Positions 39,349 through 47,474 of a DNA stretch of 64,000 bases are shown piece by piece (within the stretch, counting starts at the first letter, position 1; each line of letters starts with the position of its first letter). A model generated the notes under the pieces. The model was not told where the DNA came from. It worked only from the letters and a program-made list of their open reading frames with translations, and did no database searches. Where the stretch lies: NCBI GenBank assembly GCA_046330285.1, contig JAXLSX010000007.1, forward strand, positions 62,001 to 126,000. The letters run 5' to 3'. The position numbers and the translations under genes were made by a program. Source of the DNA: RHKX01 sp046330285. GTDB lineage: Bacteria > Actinomycetota > Thermoleophilia > Solirubrobacterales > 70-9.

Positions 39349-40657
39349 CGCGCGACACCAGATCCCCGTAGGTCTCACGGCGGACGGCCAGGGTGGCGTC
39401 GCCGTCGCTGCAGAAGACGACCGGCGGTCGCGGCACGCCGTTGTAGTTGTTGGCCATCGCGTAGCCGTAGGCGCCGGTGGCGGGAGTGACGAGGAGGTCG
39501 CCGGGCCGGGGGTCGGCGAGGTCGACGTCGCGGACGAGGATGTCGCCGGACTCGCAGTGCTTGCCGGCGACCGTGCTGGTGACGGTCGGCTCCTCGTCGG
39601 CGCGGTTGGCGATCAGCGCTTCGTACTCGGAGCCGTAAAGCATCGGCCGCAGGTTGTCGGACATGCCGCCGTCGACCGCGACGTAGGTGCGGACGCCGGG
39701 GATCTCCTTGACGGCACCGACCGCGTAGATGGTCACGCCGGCGTTGCCGACGAGCGAGCGCCCGGGCTCGAGCAGGATCTTCGGCAGCGGGTCGAAGCAG
39801 CGCTCGAGCGCATCGACCTTGAGGTCGACGTAGGCCTCGATCGAGGGCGGCCGGTCGGTGCGGGAGTAGGCGATCCCGAGGCCGCCGCCGACGTTCATGA
39901 TCCGCGGCGAGTGCGGTCGGCAGAACTCGGCCATCAGCTCGATCGCGCGGACGTAGGAGTCGAGCTCGTATATCTGTGAGCCGAGGTGCGCGTGGAACCC
40001 GGCGAGCTTGAGGTGGCGGGAAGCCGCGACCGCCGCGACCGCCGCGTCGGCCTGACCACCCTCGATCGCGAAGCCGAACTTCGAGTCGATCTGCCCCGTC
40101 TGGATATAGGAGTGCGTCGACGGGGAGACGCCCGGGGTGAGCCGGATCAGTACGTCCTGGTCGCGCTCGGCCAGCCAGTCGGCGCGCGAGATCTCCTCGA
40201 GCGAGTCGACGACGATGCACCCGATGCCGGCCTCGAAGGCCATCTTCAGCTCCGCCGCCGACTTGTTGTTGCCGTGCATGTAGATCCGGGACGGTTCGAA
40301 GCCCGCGGCCAGCGCCATGTGTAGCTCACCCCCGGAGGCGACGTCGACGCTGAGGCCCTCCTCGCGGAGCACCCGGTAGAGAGCGGTGATCGGCGCCGCC
40401 TTGCTCGCGAAGAGGACCTCGGAGTCGACCCCGCGGGCGGCGAGGGCGTCGGTGTAGGAGCGGGCGCGCGCCCGGACGTCGTCGGGCGCGTACACGTACG
40501 CCGGCGTCCCAAACTCGCGGGCGACCTCAACGAGGTCGCAGCCGCCGATGGTGAGGTGACCTTCGGCGTTGACGGTGCTCCCGAGCGGGTAGGCCGGCGA
40601 TCCGGTCACCGGATCGGTGTGGGCTGTTGCGGCGCTGCGGGCCATGGGGCCGGTCAT
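39341..40657 (-). CDS. lysA: Diaminopimelate decarboxylase
   Basis: A 438-residue fold-type III PLP decarboxylase making lysine from meso-DAP. PLP lysine in EVLFASKAAPITALYR, VASGGELHMAL, HAHLGSQIYE, NVGGGLGIAY, the EPGRSLVG phosphate site and the dimer-contributed CESGDIL and GAYGYAMANNYN are all present. The ATG at 40657 is chosen because the alternative at 40708 would overlap the divergent hydrolase start at 40693. First gene of the amino-acid operon. Confidence 0.95.
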   Translation of the reverse strand: MTGPMARSAATAHTDPVTGSPAYPLGSTVNAEGHLTIGGCDLVEVAREFGTPAYVYAPDDVRARARSYTDALAARGVDSEVLFASKAAPITALYRVLREEGLSVDVASGGELHMALAAGFEPSRIYMHGNNKSAAELKMAFEAGIGCIVVDSLEEISRADWLAERDQDVLIRLTPGVSPSTHSYIQTGQIDSKFGFAIEGGQADAAVAAVAASRHLKLAGFHAHLGSQIYELDSYVRAIELMAEFCRPHSPRIMNVGGGLGIAYSRTDRPPSIEAYVDLKVDALERCFDPLPKILLEPGRSLVGNAGVTIYAVGAVKEIPGVRTYVAVDGGMSDNLRPMLYGSEYEALIANRADEEPTVTSTVAGKHCESGDILVRDVDLADPRPGDLLVTPATGAYGYAMANNYNGVPRPPVVFCSDGDATLAVRRETYGDLVSRDV

Positions 40658-40692
40658 TGTCACACGCAACTCGGGACTAGGGTTGCCGGACG

Positions 40693-41409
40693 GTGCGCCT
40701 GGCAACACCCGATCCCCCCGACCGCACCGGCGTCCACGAGGGACGGCCGTGGTGGATGTGGCTGCCGCGGGGCGCGCCGCCGTGGCCGGGGATGGTGATC
40801 CTGCACGGCGCCGGGTCGGCGAAGGAGAACCACGCCGACTTCGGTCGCCTCTGCGCGGCGAACGGGTGGGCCGCGATCAGCTACGACCAGCGCGGCCACG
40901 GGGAGAGCGACGACGAGATGGCACCGGGAGCGGTCGCCGACGTCGGCCGGATGGCGGCGCTGCTGGCAGCGGAAGACGGAGTCGACGACGACTGCGTCTG
41001 TGCCCGCGGCTCGAGCATGGGCGGCTGGATGGCGATCCACGCGGCGGCGACCGATCCCGGCATCGCCGGCGTGATCGCGATCTGCCCGGCGTCCGAGGAG
41101 GGGCTGCGCCGCGGGCTCCGGGCCGGGCGCTTCGAGATGCGGGCCGACGTCGGAGCGCTGGACGCGTGGCTCGGGGAGCACGACCTCCGCGATGCAGCGG
41201 CGCGGATCGCTCCCCGCCCGCTCGTCCTGCTCCACGCCCGCGGCGACGAGCAGGTGCCGAGCGAGTGGTCGGAGGAGCTCTATGCGCATGCCGGCGACCC
41301 GCGGAAGATCCTGATCGTGCCGGGCGGGCACCATCGCTCCGTTCAGCACGACCCGGAGTTGCAGGTGACGGCGCTGCGCTGGCTCGCCCGCGAGCTCGGG
41401 CGCGCCTGA
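40693..41409 (+). CDS. Alpha/beta hydrolase
   Basis: A 238-residue hydrolase with GTG start. The oxyanion loop is VILHGAGSAKENH, the nucleophile elbow is GSSMGG (Ser in CARGSSMGGWMAIH), the acid is in LLHARGDEQVP and the His in PGGHHRSVQ, giving a full Ser-Asp-His triad. It resembles the dienelactone hydrolase/serine aminopeptidase (BAAT-like) group. Substrate unknown. Its start lies 36 nt from the lysA start on the other strand, so the promoters overlap. Confidence 0.85.
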   Translation: MRLATPDPPDRTGVHEGRPWWMWLPRGAPPWPGMVILHGAGSAKENHADFGRLCAANGWAAISYDQRGHGESDDEMAPGAVADVGRMAALLAAEDGVDDDCVCARGSSMGGWMAIHAAATDPGIAGVIAICPASEEGLRRGLRAGRFEMRADVGALDAWLGEHDLRDAAARIAPRPLVLLHARGDEQVPSEWSEELYAHAGDPRKILIVPGGHHRSVQHDPELQVTALRWLARELGRA

Positions 41410-41425
41410 TGACGGACGGTCCGGG

Positions 41426-42595
41426 CTAGAGGTAGCCCATCGGATCGACGGCGGTGCCGTTGATCCGGACCTCGAAGTGGACGTGATCGCCGTAGCAGTG
41501 ACCGGTGCAGCCGACGTACCCGATGATGTCGCCCTGCTGGACCGACCCCGAGGTGATGGCGAAGCTCGACTGGTGGGCGTAACAGGTCGACAGCCCGCCG
41601 CCGTGGTCGATGCAGGTGTAGTTGCCGTAGCCGCCGGACTCGGCCTCCGACTGGGTGAAGGCGATCGTCCCGTCCTTGGCGGCGCGGATCGGCGTGCCCG
41701 CCGGGACGGCGATGTCGACTCCCTCGTGCTGACGGCCCCAGCGCATCCCGAATCCGGAGACGACCGAGCCGTTGACGGGCCAGATGAAGCCGGCGGAGCC
41801 GCCCTGGATCGGGCCGGCGGGGAGCGCGGTGACGCCGCTCTGGGCCATCAGCTGTTGCTGGATCTTCTTCTGGATGTCGCTGACGTCGCCCTCGAGTTGG
41901 TCGACGTGGCCGTCGACGCGAGAGAGCGCGTCCTTGCTCCGGCCCCGCGCCCGGTCGAGCTTGGCCTCCTGGGCCTCGAGCTCCTGGCGGGTGCGGACGA
42001 GCTCGGCCTTCTTGGCGGCGATCGAGTCGCGGGTGGAGCGGACGCGCTCGACGGTCGCGGCGGTGTCGTCGCGGAGCTCGCGGACGCGGCCGACGATGTC
42101 GGAGTTGCGGTCCTGGATCCGCTGCAGGTACTCGTAGCGGCCGAGCGCGTCGTCGTATCCGTCGGAGTTGAGGACGACCGAGATCGCGCTCGGCTCATCC
42201 GACATGTAGATGTCGACGAGGCGGTCCTCGAGGGCCTTGACAGTCCGGTCGAGGCGCTCGCGAAGGATCTGAAGATCGTGTTGCTCGGCGGCGAGCTCGG
42301 CCTCGGCCTGGTCGAGCTCCTGCTGGACGGCCGCCTCCCGGGTCCGCAGTGCCGCGACCTCGCCGGTGAGCTGGTCGATCTGGTCGTTGTAGCGGGAGAT
42401 CTCGGTCGTCAGGACGCCCTTCTTCTCCTTCGCCTGATCGAGCTCGGCCTGCTTCTCGTCGAGCTTGCCGTTCAGGTCCTCGGCGGGAGCGCGCGCGACC
42501 AGGGCGAGGCCGACCACGAGGGCGGCGAGAGCGACGGCGAGAGCCGTCAGGCCCCGGCTGGGGCCGCTGCGGATGTCCTGGTCAGGTCCTGCCAT
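41426..42595 (-). CDS. M23 peptidase with N-terminal coiled coil (EnvC-like)
   Basis: A 389-residue protein: membrane anchor or signal segment (residues 13-35), a long coiled coil (~40-250; QAEAELAAEQHDLQILRERL is typical) and a C-terminal LytM/M23 domain with zinc ligands H and D in HEGVDIAV and the HxH in DHVHFEV. This is the plan of EnvC and of the RipC-like coiled-coil hydrolases that FtsEX activates, so it is the natural partner of the ftsEX pair here. The ATG at 42595 is set by the signal segment; upstream in-frame ATG 42694 would cover inverted repeats. Confidence 0.88.
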   Translation of the reverse strand: MAGPDQDIRSGPSRGLTALAVALAALVVGLALVARAPAEDLNGKLDEKQAELDQAKEKKGVLTTEISRYNDQIDQLTGEVAALRTREAAVQQELDQAEAELAAEQHDLQILRERLDRTVKALEDRLVDIYMSDEPSAISVVLNSDGYDDALGRYEYLQRIQDRNSDIVGRVRELRDDTAATVERVRSTRDSIAAKKAELVRTRQELEAQEAKLDRARGRSKDALSRVDGHVDQLEGDVSDIQKKIQQQLMAQSGVTALPAGPIQGGSAGFIWPVNGSVVSGFGMRWGRQHEGVDIAVPAGTPIRAAKDGTIAFTQSEAESGGYGNYTCIDHGGGLSTCYAHQSSFAITSGSVQQGDIIGYVGCTGHCYGDHVHFEVRINGTAVDPMGYL

Positions 42596-42629
42596 GGGAC
42601 TCGAAGGCGGGCGCCAATGTAGCAGCGGA

Positions 42630-42649
42630 GAACCCCTTTGTGAGGGTTC
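42630..42649 (-). promoter_or_regulatory. Hairpin in the M23 leader
   Basis: GAACCC/GGGTTC with an 8-nt loop, 35 nt before the ATG. It may act on translation or on transcript stability. Confidence 0.4.
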
Positions 42650-42662
42650 CTTAACACGTTTA

Positions 42663-42712
42663 TCTCCCCCTGCAACCCGCATTGCAAAGCGCAATCGGGC
42701 TTGCAGAGGGGG
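42663..42712 (-). promoter_or_regulatory. Long imperfect inverted repeat upstream of the M23 gene
   Basis: Nested arms TGCAA/TTGCA, CCCG/CGGG and ATTGC/GCAAT surround a 5-nt AAAGC loop, with CTCCCCC and GAGGGGG outside. The pairing needs one-base slips. It could be an operator or an RNA switch; it matches no riboswitch class I can name. Confidence 0.5.
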
Positions 42713-42777
42713 TTACGGGGAGGCGAAAAAGGCAGTGAGGGGAGGTGGCTGGAGGGGCGGAAGGCTCACCGCGAGGG

Positions 42778-43028
42778 TCAATGGCGAATTGCGTCCCTGG
42801 GAGAGACCGAATTCGCCATTGAGCGGCTGACCGAGCCACTCGATGGCACGAAACCCTGCTCTGGCGGGGACAACTCGCCATTCGTCGGCTGACTAAGCCG
42901 ACCAACTGCACGAAACGTCCCCCACAGGGACCAAACGTGCAGTTCGTCCTCCGACTCAGCCGAAGAATGGCGTTTCAGTGACCACTGTGGTCACCTATTC
43001 GCCATCGAGCGCCCAAGTGACTTCCACC
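42778..43028. repeat. Four-unit hairpin array with exact 62-nt period
   Basis: Units begin at 42781, 42843, 42905 and 42967. In each, arm bases 1-5 pair with bases 35-39: ATGGC/GCCAT in units 1, 2 and 4, and ACTGC/GCAGT in unit 3, a compensatory change. Unit 1 extends to a perfect 13-bp stem (42778-42790 with 42810-42822), unit 3 to 9 bp (42904-42912 with 42936-42944), unit 4 contains the perfect 17-nt palindrome 42978-42994. Linkers of units 1 and 2 form a second small stem (GGCTGACCGAGCC; TCGGCTGACTAAGCCGA). Sequences are diverged, structure and spacing are kept. Confidence 0.88.
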
Positions 43029-43098
43029 CGGTCCCCTTCACTGCCAAACCAACTCCCGCCCGCCGCCGGGCCCCGGCGCGAGCCGAACCGCCCCCCGG

Positions 43099-44406
43099 CT
43101 AAGCCAGCGCCGGCTCCGGCTCGGCCGCCTGCTCGGCGCTGACCAGCGCCGCCTGAGCAGCCTCGAGGCGCTCCCGGTACTCGGCGGCCTGCATGCGCGA
43201 GATGACCAGGCGCTGGACCTGGGCCGTGCCCTCGAAGAGCTGGTAGATCTTGGCGTCGCGGAACCACTTCTCCAGCGGCGTCGACTGGGCGGCGGGACCG
43301 ACGAGGTCGATCAACCGGGTGGTCGCCCACATCGTCACGTCGCCGGCCTTGAGCTTCGACATCGAGCCCTGGCCGCCGGACAGCGGGATGCCGTTGCGTC
43401 CCATCCAAGAGGCGCGCTGGCAGAGCAGTCGGGCCGCCTCGATCTCGGTCGCGACGTCGGCGAGGACCTGCTGGACGTGCTGGCGCTCGAGTGGCGGGCG
43501 CCCGGCGGTCGAGCTCTCGTCGAGGATCTCCTCGAACGGATCGAGGATCTGGCCGTCGCCGAGCAGGTACTCGAGGGTCCACTCGTAGGCCGCCTGGGCG
43601 ATCCCGACGGCGGACACGCCGACGATCGGCCGGGTCAGCTCGAAGGTCGCGAGCGCGTTGGAGGCGCGGCCGCTGCTCTCGCCGGAGCGAGCCCGCTCGA
43701 GCTTGCGCTCGAGCTTGTCGACGCCGCCGAGCAGGTAGTCGACCGGGATCCGGCAGTCCTCGAAGACCAGCTCGGCCGTCTGCGAGGCACGAATGCCGAG
43801 CTTCGTCTCCTTCTTGCCCATCCGCAGGCCCGGGGTGTCCTTCGGGACGACGAACGAGGTCTGGCCGCGATGGCCGAGCTCGGGATCGACGGTCGCGACG
43901 ACGACGTTGACGTCGGCGATACCGCCGTTCGTGATGAAGACCTTGGTGCCGTTCAGGACCCACTCGTCGCCGTCGCGGCGAGCGGTGGTCCGCAGGCTCT
44001 TGACGTCGGAGCCGGCCTGCGGCTCGGTGACGGCGTAGGCGCCGAGCTTGAGCTCCTCGCCGACGCCGAGGCACTCCGGCACCCACTGGGCGATCTGCTC
44101 GGGAGTGCCGGAGGCGGCGACGCCCGCTGCGGCGAGGCCGGAACCGTTGATGGCGAGTGCGATGCCGGCGCAGCCCCAGTGCATCTCCTCGGCGTAGATC
44201 AGGCCGAGCTGCCCATCGGGGTCGGTGCTCGTGTACTGCATCGCCTCGAGCCCGCTCATGCCCTGACGGCGAGCCTCCTTCATGACCTCCCAGGGAACGC
44301 TCTCGTCGGCGTCGTGGATCGGGGCGGCCGGCCGGATCACGTCCCGCGCGAACTCGCGACAGCGCTGCTTGAAGGCGAGTTGCTCGTCGTTGAGGGCGAA
44401 GTTCAT
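43099..44406 (-). CDS. Acyl-CoA dehydrogenase
   Basis: A 435-residue acyl-CoA dehydrogenase. The FAD/substrate segment AYAVTEPQAGSDVKSLRTTA and the strand VLNGTKVFITNGGIADVNVV are typical, and the catalytic Glu is in YQLFEGTAQVQRLVISR near the C-terminus. It oxidises an acyl-CoA to the trans-2-enoyl-CoA and passes electrons to ETF. The ATG at 44406 has CAGGAG upstream. A perfect palindrome lies 51 nt before the start, suggesting control by a TetR-type regulator. It works with the thiolase and 3-hydroxyacyl-CoA dehydrogenase nearby. Confidence 0.94.
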   Translation of the reverse strand: MNFALNDEQLAFKQRCREFARDVIRPAAPIHDADESVPWEVMKEARRQGMSGLEAMQYTSTDPDGQLGLIYAEEMHWGCAGIALAINGSGLAAAGVAASGTPEQIAQWVPECLGVGEELKLGAYAVTEPQAGSDVKSLRTTARRDGDEWVLNGTKVFITNGGIADVNVVVATVDPELGHRGQTSFVVPKDTPGLRMGKKETKLGIRASQTAELVFEDCRIPVDYLLGGVDKLERKLERARSGESSGRASNALATFELTRPIVGVSAVGIAQAAYEWTLEYLLGDGQILDPFEEILDESSTAGRPPLERQHVQQVLADVATEIEAARLLCQRASWMGRNGIPLSGGQGSMSKLKAGDVTMWATTRLIDLVGPAAQSTPLEKWFRDAKIYQLFEGTAQVQRLVISRMQAAEYRERLEAAQAALVSAEQAAEPEPALA

Positions 44407-44457
44407 CCTGGTGTCTCTCCTGGAGTCCGGCTCCGCCGCCACGGCGGACGCCGTTGA

Positions 44458-44473
44458 TTGACTGGTCAGTCAA
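44458..44473. promoter_or_regulatory. Palindromic operator, probably TetR-family
   Basis: TTGACTG-GT-CAGTCAA, arms perfect over 7 bp. On the minus strand it sits just downstream of a TATAGA-like -10 (44484-44479), so a bound repressor would block the acyl-CoA dehydrogenase. The regulator is not in the window. Confidence 0.7.
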
Positions 44474-44485
44474 CCAGTCTATAGC
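44458..44485 (+). promoter_or_regulatory. Candidate promoter for the CWB2-like gene overlapping the operator
   Basis: TTGACT (44458-44463), 16 nt, TATAGC (44480-44485). Its -35 lies inside the palindrome, so one regulator could control both divergent genes. Confidence 0.4.
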
Positions 44486-44526
44486 CCTGCGGCGCGGCAG
44501 GGCCGAGTACGCAAGACTCCCCGCGG

Positions 44527-45903
44527 ATGCCTTCCATGCCCTCGCCCCTGCCACCTTCGCTGTGGTCGGACACGGCGCGACGCGTCGCTGCCGTGGTCGC
44601 GGTGCTGCTCGTCGCCGGGATCGGCTTCGGCGTGGGCTACCTGGTCTTCGGCGACTCCGGCTCCGACGACTCGGCCGCGACGGTCGGCGGTGGCCGCGGC
44701 GCCGGCTTCCCCGAGGCGGCGACCCGCAACACGACCCGCGTCGGGGGCGACGACGCGATCGCCGACGCCGCTGCGGTCGCCCTGGCGACCTATCCGTCGG
44801 CGGGCGGGGTCGGCGCGGCCTCGGCGGTGACGATCGCGCCGGCCGACAACTGGCAGCTCGCACTCGCGGCGACGCCCCTGGTCGCCGACCCGATCGGGAC
44901 GCCGATCCTGCTCAGCAACGAGTCGCAGGTGCCGGCCCCCACCAACGAGGCCGCCGATGCCCTCGGGCCGAAGGGCCTCGACAAGGCGAACGGCACCCAG
45001 GCCTACGTCGTCGGCGGCGTCGCCGCGCCCACCGATCTCAAGCAGAGCCCCGTCGCCGGCTCCGACCCCGCCGACGTCGCCGACGCGATCGACGGCGAGC
45101 GAGCCAAGATCACCGGCGAGAAGGACCCCGCTCACATCCTCGTCGTCTCCTCCTCCGACCCGGCGCTGGCGATGCCCGCCGCCGCCTGGGCGGCACGCTC
45201 CGGCGACCCGATCCTGTTCGCGGACGGAGACGCGGTCCCGAGCGGGACGACCAACGTCGTCAAGCGTCACCCGGACACGCCCGTCTACGTCCTCGGGCCC
45301 GAGTCGGCGATCTCCGACAAGGCGTTGAAGGAGCTCGGCGCGACGCGGGTCGGAGCCGAGGATCCGGTCGACAACGCCATCACCTTCGCCCGCTTCAGCG
45401 ACGGCGACTTCGGCTGGAACATCAACGACCCCGGTCACGGCTTCGCGATCGCGAACGTCTCGCGGCCGCTCGACGCCCCGGCCGCCGCCCCGCTCGCCGC
45501 CACCGGCGGCAGCCCGGGCCCGCTGCTTCTGACCGACGAGTCAGCGTCGGTGCCGCCGGCTCTCGAGAGCTTCCTCAGCGACGTCCAGCCCGGCTTCGAG
45601 GACGACCCGACCCGCGCCGTCTTCAACCACACCTGGATCATCGGCAACACCGAGGCGATGTCGATCGGGTTCCAGGCCCAGGTCGATCAGCTGACCAAGC
45701 TCGCCCCGGTCAGCGACGCGACCACCCCGCCGGACGTCACGCTGCCGGAGGGCGGCAGCACCGGCTCGACGACGACCGAGACGACGACCACCACCGGCGG
45801 GGGCTCCACCACCGGCACGACGACCTCGACCGACGCGACCACGACGATTCCCGACCTCGGCGGCGAGGTCCCGATGCCCACCTACACGCCCGACGGCAAG
45901 TAG
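44527..45903 (+). CDS. Secreted cell-wall-binding-repeat (CWB2-like) protein
   Basis: A 458-residue protein with one membrane segment at residues 19-40 and an outer part resembling cell wall binding repeat 2: TRNTTRVGGDDAIADAAAVA, then two further alpha/beta repeats with VVGGVAAP, HILVVSSSDPALAMPAAAW and VYVLGPESAISDKALKELGA. The C-terminus is a Ser/Thr/Gly-rich low-complexity tail (STTTETTTTTGGGSTTG), probably wall-spanning or glycosylated. CWB2 proteins bind anionic wall polymers. Divergent from the acyl-CoA dehydrogenase with a shared control region. Confidence 0.82.
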   Translation: MPSMPSPLPPSLWSDTARRVAAVVAVLLVAGIGFGVGYLVFGDSGSDDSAATVGGGRGAGFPEAATRNTTRVGGDDAIADAAAVALATYPSAGGVGAASAVTIAPADNWQLALAATPLVADPIGTPILLSNESQVPAPTNEAADALGPKGLDKANGTQAYVVGGVAAPTDLKQSPVAGSDPADVADAIDGERAKITGEKDPAHILVVSSSDPALAMPAAAWAARSGDPILFADGDAVPSGTTNVVKRHPDTPVYVLGPESAISDKALKELGATRVGAEDPVDNAITFARFSDGDFGWNINDPGHGFAIANVSRPLDAPAAAPLAATGGSPGPLLLTDESASVPPALESFLSDVQPGFEDDPTRAVFNHTWIIGNTEAMSIGFQAQVDQLTKLAPVSDATTPPDVTLPEGGSTGSTTTETTTTTGGGSTTGTTTSTDATTTIPDLGGEVPMPTYTPDGK

Positions 45904-45913
45904 GCTGCGGGCG

Positions 45914-46180
45914 ATGAGCGAGGCCGAGCGAGCAGAGCTGCGCAACCCCGCGCACCGGCCCACGGCCGATGACATCCGCGCCCTCGCCGGCCCCTCCACC
46001 CCCCACTTCGCCCTCCAGATCCGGAACCGGATCGCGGCGCTGATCGAGCGCCTGCCGGAGGACGACCCCGCTTACGTCGAGGGTCGCCGTCAGATCGGCC
46101 GGCTCAACGACCTCGCCCGCCACACGGGCGACCCACGAGGTCCGGGACCGAGCGCCCCGGACCCGCAAGCCGGCGCCTGA
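45914..46180 (+). CDS. Hypothetical 88-residue protein
   Basis: A small soluble protein, ten nt downstream of the CWB2-like gene and likely co-transcribed. It has an amphipathic helical core (FALQIRNRIAALIERLP, then YVEGRRQIGRLNDLARH) and a Pro-rich tail. No domain recognised. Codon use matches the neighbours. Convergent with the thiolase, four nt apart. Confidence 0.65.
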   Translation: MSEAERAELRNPAHRPTADDIRALAGPSTPHFALQIRNRIAALIERLPEDDPAYVEGRRQIGRLNDLARHTGDPRGPGPSAPDPQAGA

Positions 46181-46184
46181 CGAC

Positions 46185-47363
46185 TCAGACGCGCTGGATC
46201 AGGGTGCCGGTGCCGAGTCCGCCGCCGCAGCACATCGTCACGAGGCCGACCTCCTTGTCGGAGCGCTCGAGCTCGTGCAGGAGGGTGGTCATCAGGCGCG
46301 CGCCGGTCGAGCCGAGCGGATGCCCGAGGGCCATCGCGCCGCCGTTGACGTTGACGCGGTCCATGTCGGGCTCGAGCTCGCGCTGCCAGGCGGCGAGGAC
46401 CGAGGCGAAGGCCTCGTTGACCTCGAACAGATCGATGTCGTCGATCTTCATCCCGTTGCGGTCGAGGAGCTTGCGGGTGGCCGGGATCGGGCCGGTGAGC
46501 ATGATCACCGGGTCGACGCCGACGGTCGTCTGATCGACGATCTTCGCCCGCGGGCGAACGCCGAGCTCGTCGGCCCGCTCCGCCGTCATCAGCAGCAGCG
46601 CCGCGGCGCCGTCTGAGACCTGGGAGCTGTTGCCGGCGGTGATCTTGCCGTCCTCCTTGAAGGCGGGCTTGAGCTGGCTCAGCGTCTCGATGTTGGTGCC
46701 GGGACGGATGCCCTGGTCGGTGACGTAGGTGTCGCCGTTGACCTGGAACGGGATGATCTCGCGCTCGAAGCGCCCCTCCTCGGTCGCCTGCGCGGCGAGG
46801 GCGTGGGAGCGGACGCCGAGCTCGTCGAGCTCGGAGCGGGGAATCTCCCACTTGTCGGCGATCATCTCCGCCGACAGGCCCTGGTTGACGAGGTCGAATC
46901 GCTCGAGCAGCTGCGGCGACATCGCGGAGCCGTGCTCCTGCATCACCGAGAAGCCGTCGGCGAAGGAGATGTGGCCCATGTGCTCGACGCCCCCGCCGAT
47001 CGCGACGTCGTGGACGCCGGAGGCGATCAGCGCCGCGGCGAAGTTGATGCCCTGCTGAGCGGAGCCGCACTGGCGGTCGATGGTGGTCGCCGGAACCTCG
47101 ATCGGCAGGCCGGCCTCGAGCCAGGCGTTGCGGCCGATGTTCATCCCCTGCTCGCCGAACTGCTGGACGCATCCGCAGACGACGTCGCCGACCTCGAGCG
47201 GATCGACCCCGGCGCGGTTCATCAGCTCCGAGTAGACGGTCGCGAGCAGCGTCGAGGGGTGGGTGTCCTTGTAGTAGCCCTTCTCCTCGTGACCGCGGCC
47301 GACGGGAAGGCGCGCGGCCTCCACGATCACGACCTCACGACCACCGAAACCTTCTGCTGCCAT
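46185..47363 (-). CDS. Acetyl-CoA acetyltransferase (thiolase)
   Basis: A 392-residue thiolase II-type enzyme. Nucleophile Cys99 in TIDRQCGSAQQGINFAA, His in NGGAMALGHPLGSTGARL and second Cys in VTMCCGGGLGTGTLI complete the active site; NEAF (VNEAFASVLAAWQ) is present. It cleaves 3-ketoacyl-CoA or condenses acetyl-CoA. The ATG at 47363 begins MAAEGFGG; the frame upstream is antisense to the MmpL gene and is not used. Together with the flanking dehydrogenases it makes up most of a beta-oxidation set; an enoyl-CoA hydratase is missing here. Confidence 0.95.
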   Translation of the reverse strand: MAAEGFGGREVVIVEAARLPVGRGHEEKGYYKDTHPSTLLATVYSELMNRAGVDPLEVGDVVCGCVQQFGEQGMNIGRNAWLEAGLPIEVPATTIDRQCGSAQQGINFAAALIASGVHDVAIGGGVEHMGHISFADGFSVMQEHGSAMSPQLLERFDLVNQGLSAEMIADKWEIPRSELDELGVRSHALAAQATEEGRFEREIIPFQVNGDTYVTDQGIRPGTNIETLSQLKPAFKEDGKITAGNSSQVSDGAAALLLMTAERADELGVRPRAKIVDQTTVGVDPVIMLTGPIPATRKLLDRNGMKIDDIDLFEVNEAFASVLAAWQRELEPDMDRVNVNGGAMALGHPLGSTGARLMTTLLHELERSDKEVGLVTMCCGGGLGTGTLIQRV

Positions 47364-47474
47364 TTGCCTGAACGCCTTTCTCGCGGGACGGAAGGCGGCG
47401 GACGTTAAACGATCGGAATCGCGGGACCGGCGCCTGCATCGCCCCCGCGCTCTCTGCAAGACTCGTCCGCCCGC

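Larger units (their letters stand above)
42596..43098. other. 503-bp gene-free region between acyl-CoA dehydrogenase and M23 genes
   Basis: Both flanking genes run on the minus strand. The region holds, in transcription order, the 62-nt-period hairpin array (43028-42778), a purine/pyrimidine-biased stretch, a long inverted repeat (42712-42663) and a small hairpin (42649-42630) before the M23 start. Open frames here, for example 42701-42892 on the plus strand, cross the repeats and have no ribosome site; the 62-nt period is not a multiple of three, which argues against coding. Confidence 0.7.

Noticed and set aside
42596..42777. Cyclic di-AMP (ydaO-type) riboswitch before the M23 gene
   Set aside because: Location fits but I could not match the conserved core; the structure reads as simple nested hairpins.
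42778..43028. CRISPR array
   Set aside because: Units are diverged along their whole length, only four are present, there are no identical repeats separated by unique spacers and no cas genes.
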